Positions 51,549 to 60,583 of a stretch of DNA of 64,000 nucleotides are shown one piece after another. Made by a program: the position numbers and the translations under genes. Source of the stretch: JAMOQA01 sp964420365 (GTDB taxonomy: Bacteria; Acidobacteriota; Polarisedimenticolia; J045). Location: assembly GCA_964420365.1 (NCBI GenBank), contig CAYQTA010000051.1, positions 1-64,000 of the forward strand. The letters are read 5' to 3'. The notes below the pieces were generated by a model. The model made no database searches. It was not told where the DNA came from and was given only the letters and a program-made list of their open reading frames with translations. Within the stretch, counting starts at the first letter, position 1. The number at the start of each line of letters is the position of its first letter.

Positions 51549-52340
51549 GGTCCCTGCCCGCGGCGGCCGAGGGGGTCATCATGGCCGCACACGTGTGGAC
51601 AGGGTTCCACGATCCTGGATGCCCGGGGGTTCGATGGGTACCGGCGACCCGGAAGCGTCGCTGCAGCAGGGCGATGCTGGACCGGGACGCGGGAGGACGG
51701 CGGCGGACGAAAGTCGGGCCCGGCCGCCGGGGATGGCGTACCGGGCCCTCAATACCGGAAGGTGCCAGACCTGCTCTCAGGATGCCACGGCAACGGGCCC
51801 GGTTACGGCCGGAACCCGTTTTCTCGCAAACTTTTCCGGTTAGCGGGCATTACCGTACGGCGCGGTAAGGTTCTTGGCGGGCTCGCCGTGCCCGCCTGGA
51901 CGACCGCCCTCCCCGCGAACCCGCTCGGCCCCCACCGTCGCCGGGAAAAGGCGGCACCGGGTGCGGATCGACCGCGCACCCCCGCACGGACCGGGGGCGA
52001 GGGCCCGGACGGCCTTCCTGGCCTGGCGAACGTGTCGCGTGTGGCCGAAGCAACAGGCCCCTGGTGCACGCCGCCCGACTCTCGGGCCCGCTGGCGCAAG
52101 GAAATGCGGCCACGGGGCTGATTCTGCAAGCCGACAGGACCAGGAACGCCCGGAACCTTGCGCTGGCGGCCTCTCGCTCCGGCCGGGTTGCATTCGCGGG
52201 CCGATGCCGACGACCTGCGCCGAATCACCGCCTGCCTTGAAGGCCCGCCGCCGGGCCCGTGATACGTGACGGGCAAGCGTACGTCCCTGCTTGGAGGAGG
52301 CGGGGTGGAGCGGACCCTTTCGACGAGCCCGAACCTGTTC
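51549..52340. other. 0.8-kb stretch without a supported gene
   Basis: Several short frames exist on both strands but none has a ribosome site, family motif or even codon position bias. Composition is a little less GC-rich than the genes (for example around 51760-51870). GGGGCTGATTCTG at 52114-52126 equals the usual first bases of tmRNA, but no tRNA-like 3' end or tag reading frame follows. The stretch could hold a structured RNA or the decayed remains of a gene. Confidence 0.5.
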
Positions 52341-52368
52341 TTGCCACTGTCGACTACTGTCGTATAAT
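52341..52368 (+). promoter_or_regulatory. sigma-70-type promoter of the MerR / VIT-VWA pair
   Basis: TTGCCA (52341-52346), a 16-bp spacer, TATAAT (52363-52368), then the MerR start 42 bp later. The spacer holds a direct repeat ACTGTCG (52346-52352 and 52356-52362). MerR-type regulators bind in the spacer of their promoters, so self-regulation is likely. Confidence 0.7.
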
Positions 52369-52409
52369 GAATCGACCAGGCCCGATCACCCCCGGGACGA
52401 GGAGGAACC

Positions 52410-52907
52410 GTGAGCACGCGGGAGATGACCCTGGCGGAGCTGGCGGAGCGGGCCGGCGTCCCGCCCCGCACGATCCGCTTCTACATCTCCCGGGGTCTCC
52501 TCCCCGGTCCCCTCCGGCGCGGCCGCAACGCCGCCTACGGCCCCGCCCACCTGGAGGCACTCGCCGAGATCCGCCGCCTGCGGGACCGGGGGCTCACCCT
52601 CGCCCAGGTCCGCGCAAGGCTGGCGGACTCCGGGAGGGAGGACGGCGGCCCCGCGTCCTCCCTGCCGGAGCCGTCCGCCTGGTGGCACGTGGAGCTCGCC
52701 CCCGGCGTCCGGGTCCAGGTCCGCGCCGACCTGCCCCCCTGGCGGCTCCGCGAGATCCGGGAGGCGCTCGCCGAGCTGGCCGCGAGGCTCCGGCCGACCG
52801 ACGGCGGCCCGGACGGCCGGGAACCCGCCGGGCCCGTCGCCGGGGGAACCACCGGGGAAGGGAACGACGGGGCGGACGGCACGAGCACGAGGGAGAAGAA
52901 CCGATGA
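52410..52907 (+). CDS. MerR family regulator
   Basis: 165 aa from GTG 52410 (GAGGAGG upstream). The N-terminal winged helix is canonical: MTLAELAERAGVPPRTIRFYISRGLLP, YGPAHLEALAEIRRLRDRGLTLAQVRARL. The middle (~85-125) is a small domain WWHVELAPGVRVQVRADLPP with a short helix rather than a long coiled coil; the tail is Gly-rich and disordered. No Cys pair for metal sensing. It overlaps the VIT-VWA gene (ATGA), so the two are co-translated and probably functionally linked. Confidence 0.93.
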   Translation: MSTREMTLAELAERAGVPPRTIRFYISRGLLPGPLRRGRNAAYGPAHLEALAEIRRLRDRGLTLAQVRARLADSGREDGGPASSLPEPSAWWHVELAPGVRVQVRADLPPWRLREIREALAELAARLRPTDGGPDGREPAGPVAGGTTGEGNDGADGTSTREKNR

Positions 52908-55378
52908 ACCCGGCCCCGGAACCGATGCGCTTCACCCCCTGGAACGTCGAGCAGGACCGCCCGCTCCGGCTGGCGATGCAGGAGCTGCGCCTTGCCGGCG
53001 AGGTCCTCCCCGTCGGGGCGCGCCTCGTCGTGCGGCACGTCTTCCGCTCCGCCGAGGCGGAACCGATCGAGGTGGTCTACCCGTTCCCCCTGCCGCGGGA
53101 CGCGGCCCTGCGCCGCTTCCGCGTGGAGGGGGAGGGCTTCTCCGTCCGCTCCGAGCTGCGGCCGGCGCGGGAGGCGGAACGCGGCTACGAGCAGGCCATC
53201 GATGAGGGCCACCTGGCGGCGATCGCCCGGGTGCACCGGGACGGGATCGTCAACCTCGCCGTCGGCAACCTCCGCCCGGGGGAGACGGTCGCCGTCGTCC
53301 TCGAGCTGGTCGCCGGCGTCGAGGCGCGGGACGACGGGTTCCGCTTCCGGTTCCCGTTCACGCTGGCGCCGGGCTACCACCCCCGGGCGGTGGCGGCGAG
53401 CCCCGCCCCCGGGGCCGGGGAGATCCTGTTGCCGGAAGACGAGTTCGACGGTCTCCTGCTCCCGGAGTGGCGCGACTGGGCCGACGGGCTTCACCGGGTC
53501 GACCTGGACCTCGCCGTTCACCTGCCCGGCGCGGGCTGGTCCCTTGCCTCCCCCTCCCACGACGTCGAGACCGCGCCCCCCGGCGAGCCCGGCGGCACGG
53601 TGCGCGTCCGCCTCCCGGAGGGCGGCACCGTGCCGGACCGGGACCTCGTGCTCGACGCCCGCACCGCCCGGCCGGAGCCCGTGATCCTCGCCGGGACCGA
53701 CCCCGCCGGGCGGGGACGGTTCGCGGCGGTGATCCCCTCCCGGGCCCTCGGCGAGGCGCGGGACGACCGTCCGCGGCGCGTCGTGTTCGTCCTCGACCGG
53801 TCCGGCTCGATGCAGGGACGTCCCCTCGCGGCCGCCCGGCGGGCCCTCGCCGCCTGCCTCGCCGCCCTGCGGGAGGGCGACGCCTTCGCCCTCGTCGCCT
53901 TCGACACGGAGACGGAACGCTTCGCGGGGCCGGAAGGCCTCCTCCCGGCGACGCGGGAGAACGTCGAGCAGGGCCGCCGCTTCCTCGAGCGGATCGAGGC
54001 GGGGGGCGGCACGGAGATCCTCCGGGGCCTCGCGCGGGGCGCCGAACTCCTCGGCGAGGCCGGCGGGGACCTGCTCCTCGTCACCGACGGCCAGGTGCAC
54101 GGGACCGAGGAGGTCGTCGCCGGCATGGCCCGCCGCGGGGTCCGGGTTCACGCGCTCGGGATCGGGAGCGCCGCCCGCGACCGGTTCCTCGAGGGGCTCG
54201 CCCGGGCGACCGGCGGCACGAGCCGGGCGGTCGGGCCGCGGGAGGACGTGGCCGCGGCGGTGCGCGAGCTCTTCGCCGCCACCGGCGCCCTGGTCGCGGA
54301 AGACCTGCGGGTGGAGGTCGCCGGCCTTCCCGGGGCGCGCCTCGACGTGCCGCCGCCGGCCACTGTCCCCGCCGGGATCCCCCTCGTGGTCCTCGGAAGC
54401 GTCCCCGGGGTCGGCCGGGGAACGCTGCGCCTCCGGTTCCGGGGCGGATCCGGGGCCGAGGAGACGCGGGAGCTTCCCCTCCACGTCCCGGCGGAGGGGC
54501 CGCTCGGCGAGACGATCGCTCTCCTCGCCGGCGCGCGCCGGATCGCCGACCTGGAGGCGGCCGCCGCGGACCTGGACGGCGTCCGCGGGGAGCTCGAGGC
54601 GATCGGCCGGGACCTCGGTCTCGCGAGCCGGGCGATGTCCCTCGTCGCGGTCGTGGCGCGGGAGGGAGACATGCCGGGCCGCCCACCGGTGACCCGCATC
54701 GTCGCGGTGGGACTCCCCGAGGACGTCGACGGCGCGGCGTACTTCCCCCTCTTCGAGGCCCACCGCGCCCTGCCGGCCCACCGGGACCAGCCTTCCCTCG
54801 GCTTCTACCTCGATGCCTCCCACCTCGACGGCCGGCCGCGGCATGCCTCGCTCCGGCCGATGGAACTCGCGCACGACCGGGTGGGGCCGCGCATCGAGCG
54901 GTTTCTCGAGAAGGTTTCCCGCTTCCCCTCCCCCGCCGAGCTCCTGCGGAGGGGGCCGGAGCTCCGGGAGGCGATCCTGCTGCTCCGGCTCCTGGCCGCC
55001 ACGGGACTCGGCCGGGGCGTGCTCCGGCACCACGAGCGCCGCCTCCGGCAGCTTCTCGAGGCCACGCTCCTCGAGGGCCGGCGCTTCCTCGATCGCCTGG
55101 AGCGCCTCCGGGATCCTCGCGCCCCCCGGGAACCCGGCCGGGACGAGACCGGGGAAGCGCTGCTCGCGGCGCTGGCGCTCGCCGGCCGGGACCGGGACTT
55201 CGGCCGGATGCTGCGGGAGGCGATCGACCACCTGGCGGAGAGGCTCTCGGAGATCGAGCAGGCGCTTCACGCCAACCGTCACTCGTCGCGGGGCGCCCTC
55301 GACCCGGACGAGGCCGACCGCATCCTCGCCGAGCTCGAAGGGGAACCTGGCGACCCCGGTTTCCGCGCGATCGACTAG
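52904..55378 (+). CDS. VIT and VWA domain protein
   Basis: 824 aa, no signal peptide. The VIT (inter-alpha-trypsin inhibitor heavy chain) domain spans ~15-145: FRSAEAEPIEVVYPFPLPRDAAL, AERGYEQAIDEGHLA and GNLRPGETVAVVLELV. The VWA domain (~290-440) has a complete MIDAS: DRSGSMQG (Asp298, Ser300, Ser302), GGTEI and LLVTDGQ. The C-terminal ~250 residues are helical, Leu/Arg-rich and not recognised. Eukaryotic-like VIT-VWA proteins are usually exported in bacteria; this one appears cytosolic, and its translational coupling to a MerR regulator is unusual. Confidence 0.9.
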   Translation: MNPAPEPMRFTPWNVEQDRPLRLAMQELRLAGEVLPVGARLVVRHVFRSAEAEPIEVVYPFPLPRDAALRRFRVEGEGFSVRSELRPAREAERGYEQAIDEGHLAAIARVHRDGIVNLAVGNLRPGETVAVVLELVAGVEARDDGFRFRFPFTLAPGYHPRAVAASPAPGAGEILLPEDEFDGLLLPEWRDWADGLHRVDLDLAVHLPGAGWSLASPSHDVETAPPGEPGGTVRVRLPEGGTVPDRDLVLDARTARPEPVILAGTDPAGRGRFAAVIPSRALGEARDDRPRRVVFVLDRSGSMQGRPLAAARRALAACLAALREGDAFALVAFDTETERFAGPEGLLPATRENVEQGRRFLERIEAGGGTEILRGLARGAELLGEAGGDLLLVTDGQVHGTEEVVAGMARRGVRVHALGIGSAARDRFLEGLARATGGTSRAVGPREDVAAAVRELFAATGALVAEDLRVEVAGLPGARLDVPPPATVPAGIPLVVLGSVPGVGRGTLRLRFRGGSGAEETRELPLHVPAEGPLGETIALLAGARRIADLEAAAADLDGVRGELEAIGRDLGLASRAMSLVAVVAREGDMPGRPPVTRIVAVGLPEDVDGAAYFPLFEAHRALPAHRDQPSLGFYLDASHLDGRPRHASLRPMELAHDRVGPRIERFLEKVSRFPSPAELLRRGPELREAILLLRLLAATGLGRGVLRHHERRLRQLLEATLLEGRRFLDRLERLRDPRAPREPGRDETGEALLAALALAGRDRDFGRMLREAIDHLAERLSEIEQALHANRHSSRGALDPDEADRILAELEGEPGDPGFRAID

Positions 55379-55403
55379 CCGTTCCGGGAGCGGTGGGACG
55401 ACG

Positions 55404-55429
55404 GGGGGCGCGGCCGTGGCCGCGCCCCC
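55404..55429. terminator. bidirectional hairpin
   Basis: GGGGGCGCGGCC (55404-55415), loop GT, exact reverse complement (55418-55429): a 12-bp stem. It lies between the convergent ends of the VIT-VWA gene and the GDSL gene and could end both transcripts; no T-run. Confidence 0.55.
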
Positions 55430-55457
55430 GCGAACCGCGCGTACCGGCGAAGACCGG

Positions 55458-56699
55458 TCAGCGGGCGAAGAGCCGCTTCATGCCCTGGGCCGCCTCCTCG
55501 GAACCGTGGCCCGGCAGCATCGAGGCAGGGATGGCGTACCCCCTCGGCGCCAGCGGGTCGTTCCGGATCACCCGGCAGACCGGGACCTCGGGGATCATCG
55601 CGCCGAGCTGCTCGTTCATCGCCCGGATGAACTCGTTGGCGACGATCGCGTAGCCGGACGCCGTCGGGTGGACGCCGTCGAGGGAGAAGATCCCGCCGAG
55701 GTAACGGCTGGTGAGGTGCCGCCCGCAGGCGGTGTAACCGGTCGCGTCCAGCTCGCGGGTCAGCGAGAAGATGTCGACCAGGGCCGCCCCGACCTCCGCG
55801 GCCTTCTCCGCGATGAAGGCGTTGAAGCGCTCCGCGGCGGCGTCGATCACCGCGGCCTCCTCGGCCGTGAGGACCATGTTCGGAGGCAGCGGTCCCTGGG
55901 CCTCGCCGGCCAGGATCGCCTGCACGAGGCCCATCCCCTCCATCGTGACGAAGTCACCGGGGCCGACGCCGAGGAGCGCCCGCGTCTGGTCGGGCCCCAG
56001 CCCCGTGAGGAACGCGATCTCGTCCCAGGAGGTCAGGTACGGGATCACCTTGACGTCCGGCAGGTTCGCGATCACCAGCGCGGCCCCGGTGGCGGCGAGC
56101 CGGTCGACGACCCCGGAATACGCGGCCGCGAACTCCTCGAACGGCGTGATGTACGCCGGGTCCGCGAGCACGGCGGCGCCGAGCAGGTCGTTGTTGCCGA
56201 TCCAGAGAACGATCGTGGTGGGCTCGAGCGCCTCCGCCCATTCCACCTGGCTCCTCGCGACGCCGAGGTAGAGGCCGGGCAGGCCGAGGACCAGGTCGGT
56301 CATGCTGTCGATCGGCAGGTCCGGCCGCAGCTCGAGGCACTCCCGGGTGTCCTGCCCGGGAACCGCCAGGTTCGTCACCTGGAGCATCGGGTCGATGCGT
56401 CCCGGGGACTGGCCGGGAACCCGCGTGAGCGCCGGCGGCGGGCCGGGATCGAGGGTCATTACGTTCGGGATCCCGGGCCAGCCGATCAGCGGCAGGTCGA
56501 GGTTCGTGCCCGCCATCCGCGCGAGGAAGGCGGCGTAGCCGACCTCCTGCTGCCGGTCGAGGAGGGAACCGTTCATGTAGCCGGCCGAGAGCGAGTCGCC
56601 GACGACGACCAGCCGGGAGAGGTCCGCCCCGGCGAGGGCCGGCGCCAGGGCCAGCCCGAGAACACACGCGAACAGCAGGAGTCCCTTCCGAAACGACAC
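55458..56699 (-). CDS. exported SGNH/GDSL hydrolase
   Basis: 413 aa from GTG 56699, chosen because GGGAGGA sits 6-7 nt upstream; a TTG at 56705 would overlap it. Signal peptide (GLLLFACVLGLALAPALA). GDSL blocks: VVVGDSLSAGY (catalytic Ser), Gly in the second block, GNNDLLG (oxyanion Asn) and DGVHPTASGY (catalytic Asp-x-x-His). An esterase or lipase acting outside the cytoplasm. The C-terminus carries two Cys. Unlinked to neighbours. Confidence 0.93.
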   Translation of the reverse strand: MSFRKGLLLFACVLGLALAPALAGADLSRLVVVGDSLSAGYMNGSLLDRQQEVGYAAFLARMAGTNLDLPLIGWPGIPNVMTLDPGPPPALTRVPGQSPGRIDPMLQVTNLAVPGQDTRECLELRPDLPIDSMTDLVLGLPGLYLGVARSQVEWAEALEPTTIVLWIGNNDLLGAAVLADPAYITPFEEFAAAYSGVVDRLAATGAALVIANLPDVKVIPYLTSWDEIAFLTGLGPDQTRALLGVGPGDFVTMEGMGLVQAILAGEAQGPLPPNMVLTAEEAAVIDAAAERFNAFIAEKAAEVGAALVDIFSLTRELDATGYTACGRHLTSRYLGGIFSLDGVHPTASGYAIVANEFIRAMNEQLGAMIPEVPVCRVIRNDPLAPRGYAIPASMLPGHGSEEAAQGMKRLFAR

Positions 56700-56860
56700 G
56701 AGCAATCCTCCCTTCCCTGCCGGCGGAACGCCGGGAAACGTGACGTCCCCGGCATACCGGAGGCCCCCTTCCGTGTCAACCCGGGCGGCCCGCCGGTGAC
56801 CGATGCGTTCGGCGCCGCGGTCCGCGCTCGGCGCCGCGGCCCGCGTTCGCCGCGTGATGC

Positions 56861-56954
56861 GCGGCGCTGCGCGCCGCCCGGGTCGCCTCCCGGCGACCCC
56901 TACACCGGGCGCGGGTATCGAGAGTTCTCGTAGGGGCGACCGGAAGGCCGCCCG
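56861..56954 (-). repeat. REP-like repeat, copy 6 (reverse orientation)
   Basis: Read on the minus strand: CGGGCGGCC-TTCC-GGTCGCCCCTAC, spacer, then GTAGGGGTCGCC-GGGA-GGCGACCCGGGCGGCGC with the GCGGCGCGCAGCGCCGC hairpin. It has the two-part design of the other copies but opposite orientation. It lies between the start of the GDSL gene and the end of the sdh operon (both minus strand), in the 372-bp gap 56700-57071. Confidence 0.8.
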
Positions 56955-57015
56955 AACGTGGCGGGCGCGCGCGACGCGATGATCCGCGCTCGCAGCGGCG
57001 ACGATGAAACGGGAA

Positions 57016-57039
57016 CGGGCCGCCCCGGAGGGCGGCCCG
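57016..57039 (-). terminator. hairpin after sdhB
   Basis: CGGGCCGCCC (57016-57025), loop CGGA, exact reverse complement (57030-57039), 32 bp after the sdhB stop. A short T-containing stretch follows on the minus strand. It is probably the end of the sdhCAB transcript. Confidence 0.6.
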
Positions 57040-57071
57040 TCGCCGGCCGATGCAAGAGGAGCGTTCCGCGG

Positions 57072-57842
57072 TCAGTGGCGCTTGCCGCCCCCGACCGCCT
57101 TGCCCGGAACCATCGCGCGGAGGAACTCGCGGTTCATCCGGGCGATCGCGGAGATGGAGATCTCCTTCGGGCAGGCCACCTCGCAGGCGGCGTAGTTCGA
57201 GCAGGCCCCGAAGCCGGCCTCCTCGTAGGCGCAGAGCATGTTCTGGACCCGCCGCTCCCGCTCCTGCCGGCCCTGGGGAAGCAGCGAAAGGTGCGCGATC
57301 TTGGCGCTCATGAAGAGCATCGCCGCACCGTTCGGGCACGCCGCCACGCACGCGCCGCAGCCGATGCACTCGGCGTAGTCCATCGCCAGGTCGGCGTCGT
57401 CCTTCGGGATCGGGATCGTGTTGGCGTCCGGGGCGTTCCCGGTGTTCACCGATACGAACCCGCCCGCCTGCATGATCCTGTCGAGGGCGCCCCGGTCGAC
57501 CACGAGGTCCTTGATGACCGGGAACGCCTTCGCCCGGAACGGCTCGATGACGATCGTGTCGCCGTCCTTGAAGTGCCGCATGTGCACCTGGCAGAGCGTG
57601 GTCCCCGGCAGCCCCCCGTGGGGCTTGCCGTTGACGACCGCGCCGCAGCAACCGCAGATCCCCTCGCGGCAGTCGTGCTCGAAGGCGACCGGTTCCTTCC
57701 CCTCGGCGATCAGCTTCTCGTTGAGCACGTCGAGCATCTCGAGGAACGACATGTGCTCGTTGACGTCGTCGAGGACAAAGGTCTCGAAGTGCCCCTTGTC
57801 CTGGGGCCCCTTCTGGCGCCAGATCTTCAGGGTCAGCTTCAT
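57072..57842 (-). CDS. sdhB: succinate dehydrogenase / fumarate reductase iron-sulfur subunit
   Basis: 256 aa. Carries the three centres: [2Fe-2S] CREGICGCCGAVVNG with a later TLC; [4Fe-4S] CIGCGACVAACPNG; and a third cluster motif CSNYAACEVACPKEI. Passes electrons from SdhA to the membrane subunit. ATG overlaps the sdhA stop (ATGA). The order C-A-B and long insert style fit the Bacteroidota/Deltaproteobacteria/Acidobacteriota type. Confidence 0.96.
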   Translation of the reverse strand: MKLTLKIWRQKGPQDKGHFETFVLDDVNEHMSFLEMLDVLNEKLIAEGKEPVAFEHDCREGICGCCGAVVNGKPHGGLPGTTLCQVHMRHFKDGDTIVIEPFRAKAFPVIKDLVVDRGALDRIMQAGGFVSVNTGNAPDANTIPIPKDDADLAMDYAECIGCGACVAACPNGAAMLFMSAKIAHLSLLPQGRQERERRVQNMLCAYEEAGFGACSNYAACEVACPKEISISAIARMNREFLRAMVPGKAVGGGKRH

Positions 57843-59755
57843 CACTTGTAGCTCCTCTTGGTCGGCTGGACCTTCTCGAAGACGAGCGGCTCGACGTGCC
57901 GCACGGGCTCGGCGTCGTCGCCCTGGAACTCCCACACGGCGACGTGCTGGAAGTGCTCGTCGTCGCGGAGCGCCTCGCCCTCCTCGGTCTGGTACTCCTC
58001 GCGGAAGTGTCCGCCGCAGGACTCCTCCCGCGTCAGCGCGTCGCGGGCCATCAGCTCGGCCAGCTCGAGGAAGTCGGCGACCCGCCCCGCCTTCTCCAGC
58101 TCCTGGTTCAGTTCCTCGCCCGAGCCGGGGACCTTCACGTTCTCCCAGAACTCCGCCCGCAGCTCGCGGATCTCCTCGATCGCCTCCTGGAGCCCCTTCG
58201 CGTTCCGCGCGAGGCCGACCTTGTCCCAGACGATCTTCCCGAGGGCCCGGTGGAAGCTGTCGACCGTCCGCTTCCCGTCGACCCGGAGCAGCCTGTTCAG
58301 CCGCTCCTCGACTTCCTTCTTGACGTCGCGGAACGGCTGGTCGTCCGCGCTCAGCTTCTCGAGCCCGGCGTCGGCGATGTAGGCCCCGAGCGTGTACGGG
58401 ATGACGAAGTAGCCGTCCGCCAGTCCCTGCATCAGGGCGCTGGCGCCGAGGCGGTTGGCGCCGTGGTCGGAGAAGTTCGCCTCTCCGAGGACGAAGAGCC
58501 CGGGGATCGTGCTCATCAGGTGGTAGTCCACCCACAGCCCGCCCATCGTGTAGTGCGGGGCGGGATAGATCCGCATCGGCGTCTCGTAGGCGTTCTCGCC
58601 GGTGATCCGCTCGTACATCTCGAACAGGTTCCCGTACCGGTCGCGGATCGTCTCGATGCCGAACTCCTCGATGGCCGTCTTGAAGTCGAGGTAGACGCCC
58701 CGTCCCGTCGGCCCGACGCCGTGGCCCATGTCGCAGACCATCTTCGCGTTCCGCGAGGCGACGTCACGCGGCACCATGTTCCCGTAGGCCGGGTACTTCT
58801 CCTCGAGGTAGTACCAGCGTTCCTCCTCGGGAATGTCGTTCGGGGGACGCTTGTCGCCGGGCTTCCGCGGGACCCAGACGCGACCGTCGTTCCGCAGCGA
58901 CTCCGACATCAGCGTCAGCTTCGACTGGTAGTCGCCGCTCTGCGGGATCGCCGTCGGGTGGATCTGGACGAAGCTCGGGTTGGCGAAGCCGGCGCCGCGC
59001 CGGTAGGCCCGCCAGATCACGGTGGCGTTGCACCCCTTGGCACCGGTCGAGAGGAAGTACACGTTCGCGTACCCGCCGGTGCAGACCAGCACCGCGTCGG
59101 CCACGTACGTCTCCAGCTCCCCGGTCACCATGTTGCGGCAGACGATGCCGCGGGCCTTTCCGTTGACGACGACGATGTCCTGCACGTCGCGCCGGGCGAA
59201 CATCTTCACCTGGCCGGCCCCCACCTGCCTCGAGAGGGCCGAGTAGGCGCCGAGGAGAAGCTGCTGGCCCGTCTGGCCCCGGGCGTAGAACGTGCGCTTC
59301 ACCAGCACGCCGCCGAAGGTCCGGTTGGCGAGTACCCCGCCGTACTCGCGGGCGAACGGGACACCCTGGGCGACGCACTGGTCGATGATGTTCCCGCTGA
59401 CCTCGGCGAGGCGCCAGACGTTGGCCTCGCGGGCGCGGAAGTCGCCGCCCTTGATCGTGTCGTAGAACAGCCGGTAGACCGAGTCACCGTCGTTCTGGTA
59501 GTTCTTCGCCGCGTTGATCCCGCCCTGCGCGGCGATCGAGTGGGCGCGGCGCGCGCTGTCCTGGAAGCAGAACGCCAGCACCTTGTAGCCCAGCTCGGCG
59601 AGGGTCGCCGCGGCGGAGGCCCCGGCGAGCCCCGTGCCGACCACGATCACCGTGTGCTTCCGCTTGTTCGCGGGGCTGAGCAGCTTGATCTCGTCACGGA
59701 GCTTGGTCCACTTGTGCTCGAGGGGACCGGAGGGGATGCGTGCGTCGAGTTTCAT
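57842..59755 (-). CDS. sdhA: succinate dehydrogenase / fumarate reductase flavoprotein
   Basis: 637 aa with GGGAGGAAG before the ATG. The FAD fold VVGTGLAGASAAATLAELGY, the covalent-FAD His in HSIAAQGGINA, active-site QIHPTAIP and NRLGASALMQGLADG are all present. It oxidises succinate to fumarate (or the reverse). The middle gene of sdhCAB. Confidence 0.97.
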   Translation of the reverse strand: MKLDARIPSGPLEHKWTKLRDEIKLLSPANKRKHTVIVVGTGLAGASAAATLAELGYKVLAFCFQDSARRAHSIAAQGGINAAKNYQNDGDSVYRLFYDTIKGGDFRAREANVWRLAEVSGNIIDQCVAQGVPFAREYGGVLANRTFGGVLVKRTFYARGQTGQQLLLGAYSALSRQVGAGQVKMFARRDVQDIVVVNGKARGIVCRNMVTGELETYVADAVLVCTGGYANVYFLSTGAKGCNATVIWRAYRRGAGFANPSFVQIHPTAIPQSGDYQSKLTLMSESLRNDGRVWVPRKPGDKRPPNDIPEEERWYYLEEKYPAYGNMVPRDVASRNAKMVCDMGHGVGPTGRGVYLDFKTAIEEFGIETIRDRYGNLFEMYERITGENAYETPMRIYPAPHYTMGGLWVDYHLMSTIPGLFVLGEANFSDHGANRLGASALMQGLADGYFVIPYTLGAYIADAGLEKLSADDQPFRDVKKEVEERLNRLLRVDGKRTVDSFHRALGKIVWDKVGLARNAKGLQEAIEEIRELRAEFWENVKVPGSGEELNQELEKAGRVADFLELAELMARDALTREESCGGHFREEYQTEEGEALRDDEHFQHVAVWEFQGDDAEPVRHVEPLVFEKVQPTKRSYK

Positions 59756-59798
59756 CGGCTTCCTCCCGTCGGCAGCAGGCTGGTGGTGGCCCGCGGAC

Positions 59799-60464
59799 TC
59801 ACTTGACCAGCCCCAGCAGGACGGAAACGGGGATCGAGATGTTCCCCGCGGCGATCACGAAGGAAAGGAGAACGGCCAGGCGGCGCCGCCACGCGTCGAT
59901 CCGCGGGTGGGTGACCCCCAGCGTCTGGAACAGGCTCCACAGGCCGTGGTAGAGGTGAACGCCCAGCAGGAAGTTCGCCACGATGTAGATCCCGGCGATC
60001 CACGGCACCGAGAAGCTGCGCACGATGTTCGAGTAGACGTCGATGTGTTCCCCGATCTCGACCGGTCCCGTCCACCCCATCGTCAGGTGCGCCAGGTGGT
60101 ACAGCACGAACAGGAGCACGATCGGCCCGGTCCAGATCATCGTGCGCGCCGCGTAGCCGACCGTCAGGTCGACCTTGACGCTGTACGGGTCCGGCTTGGC
60201 CCGGCGGGACTGGAGCCACACCTGGACGGCGGCGACGATGTGGACGAGGAAGCAGGCGACGAGGGCGACCCGGGTCGCCCAGACGATCTCGAGCGCCCCG
60301 TGGTGCAGGAAGTTCGCGTAGGCGTTGATGTGGTCGGGTCCGAGGTAGATCTGCAGGTTCCCGAGCATGTGGACGAGGACGAACAGGAACATGATGATCC
60401 CCGTCACCGCCATCAGGATCTTCTTCCCGACCGAGATCTCGTAGAAGCCGGGGGTCTTCGCCAT
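59799..60464 (-). CDS. sdhC: succinate dehydrogenase cytochrome b subunit
   Basis: 221 aa with CGGAGG before the ATG. Five membrane segments with conserved His (HMLGNLQIY, HLAHLTMG and others), the single-subunit di-haem b558 type. It links SdhAB to the quinone pool. First gene of the operon; promoter just upstream. Confidence 0.94.
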   Translation of the reverse strand: MAKTPGFYEISVGKKILMAVTGIIMFLFVLVHMLGNLQIYLGPDHINAYANFLHHGALEIVWATRVALVACFLVHIVAAVQVWLQSRRAKPDPYSVKVDLTVGYAARTMIWTGPIVLLFVLYHLAHLTMGWTGPVEIGEHIDVYSNIVRSFSVPWIAGIYIVANFLLGVHLYHGLWSLFQTLGVTHPRIDAWRRRLAVLLSFVIAAGNISIPVSVLLGLVK

Positions 60465-60532
60465 CGGTTCCTCCGAACGTTGTCAGGACGGGGACCCGGA
60501 ACCGCCGGGCCCCGGGCGATCAAGGCTGCTGG

Positions 60533-60560
60533 ATTATAACTAAGTAAGGCGCGAAACCAA
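60533..60560 (-). promoter_or_regulatory. sigma-70-type promoter of sdhCAB
   Basis: On the minus strand TTGGTT (plus-strand 60555-60560), a 16-bp spacer, and TATAAT (plus-strand 60533-60538), about 70 bp upstream of sdhC. One of the few AT-rich spots in the area. The epmB-like gene ends 24 bp further upstream. Confidence 0.6.
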
Positions 60561-60583
60561 GGGGTCCCGGTCGCGGTCCCGTT

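Noticed and set aside
52114..52126. tmRNA-like start GGGGCTGATTCTG
   Set aside because: No tag frame, no T-loop GTTCGA-type sequence and no acceptor pairing follow within the usual 350-400 bases on this strand.
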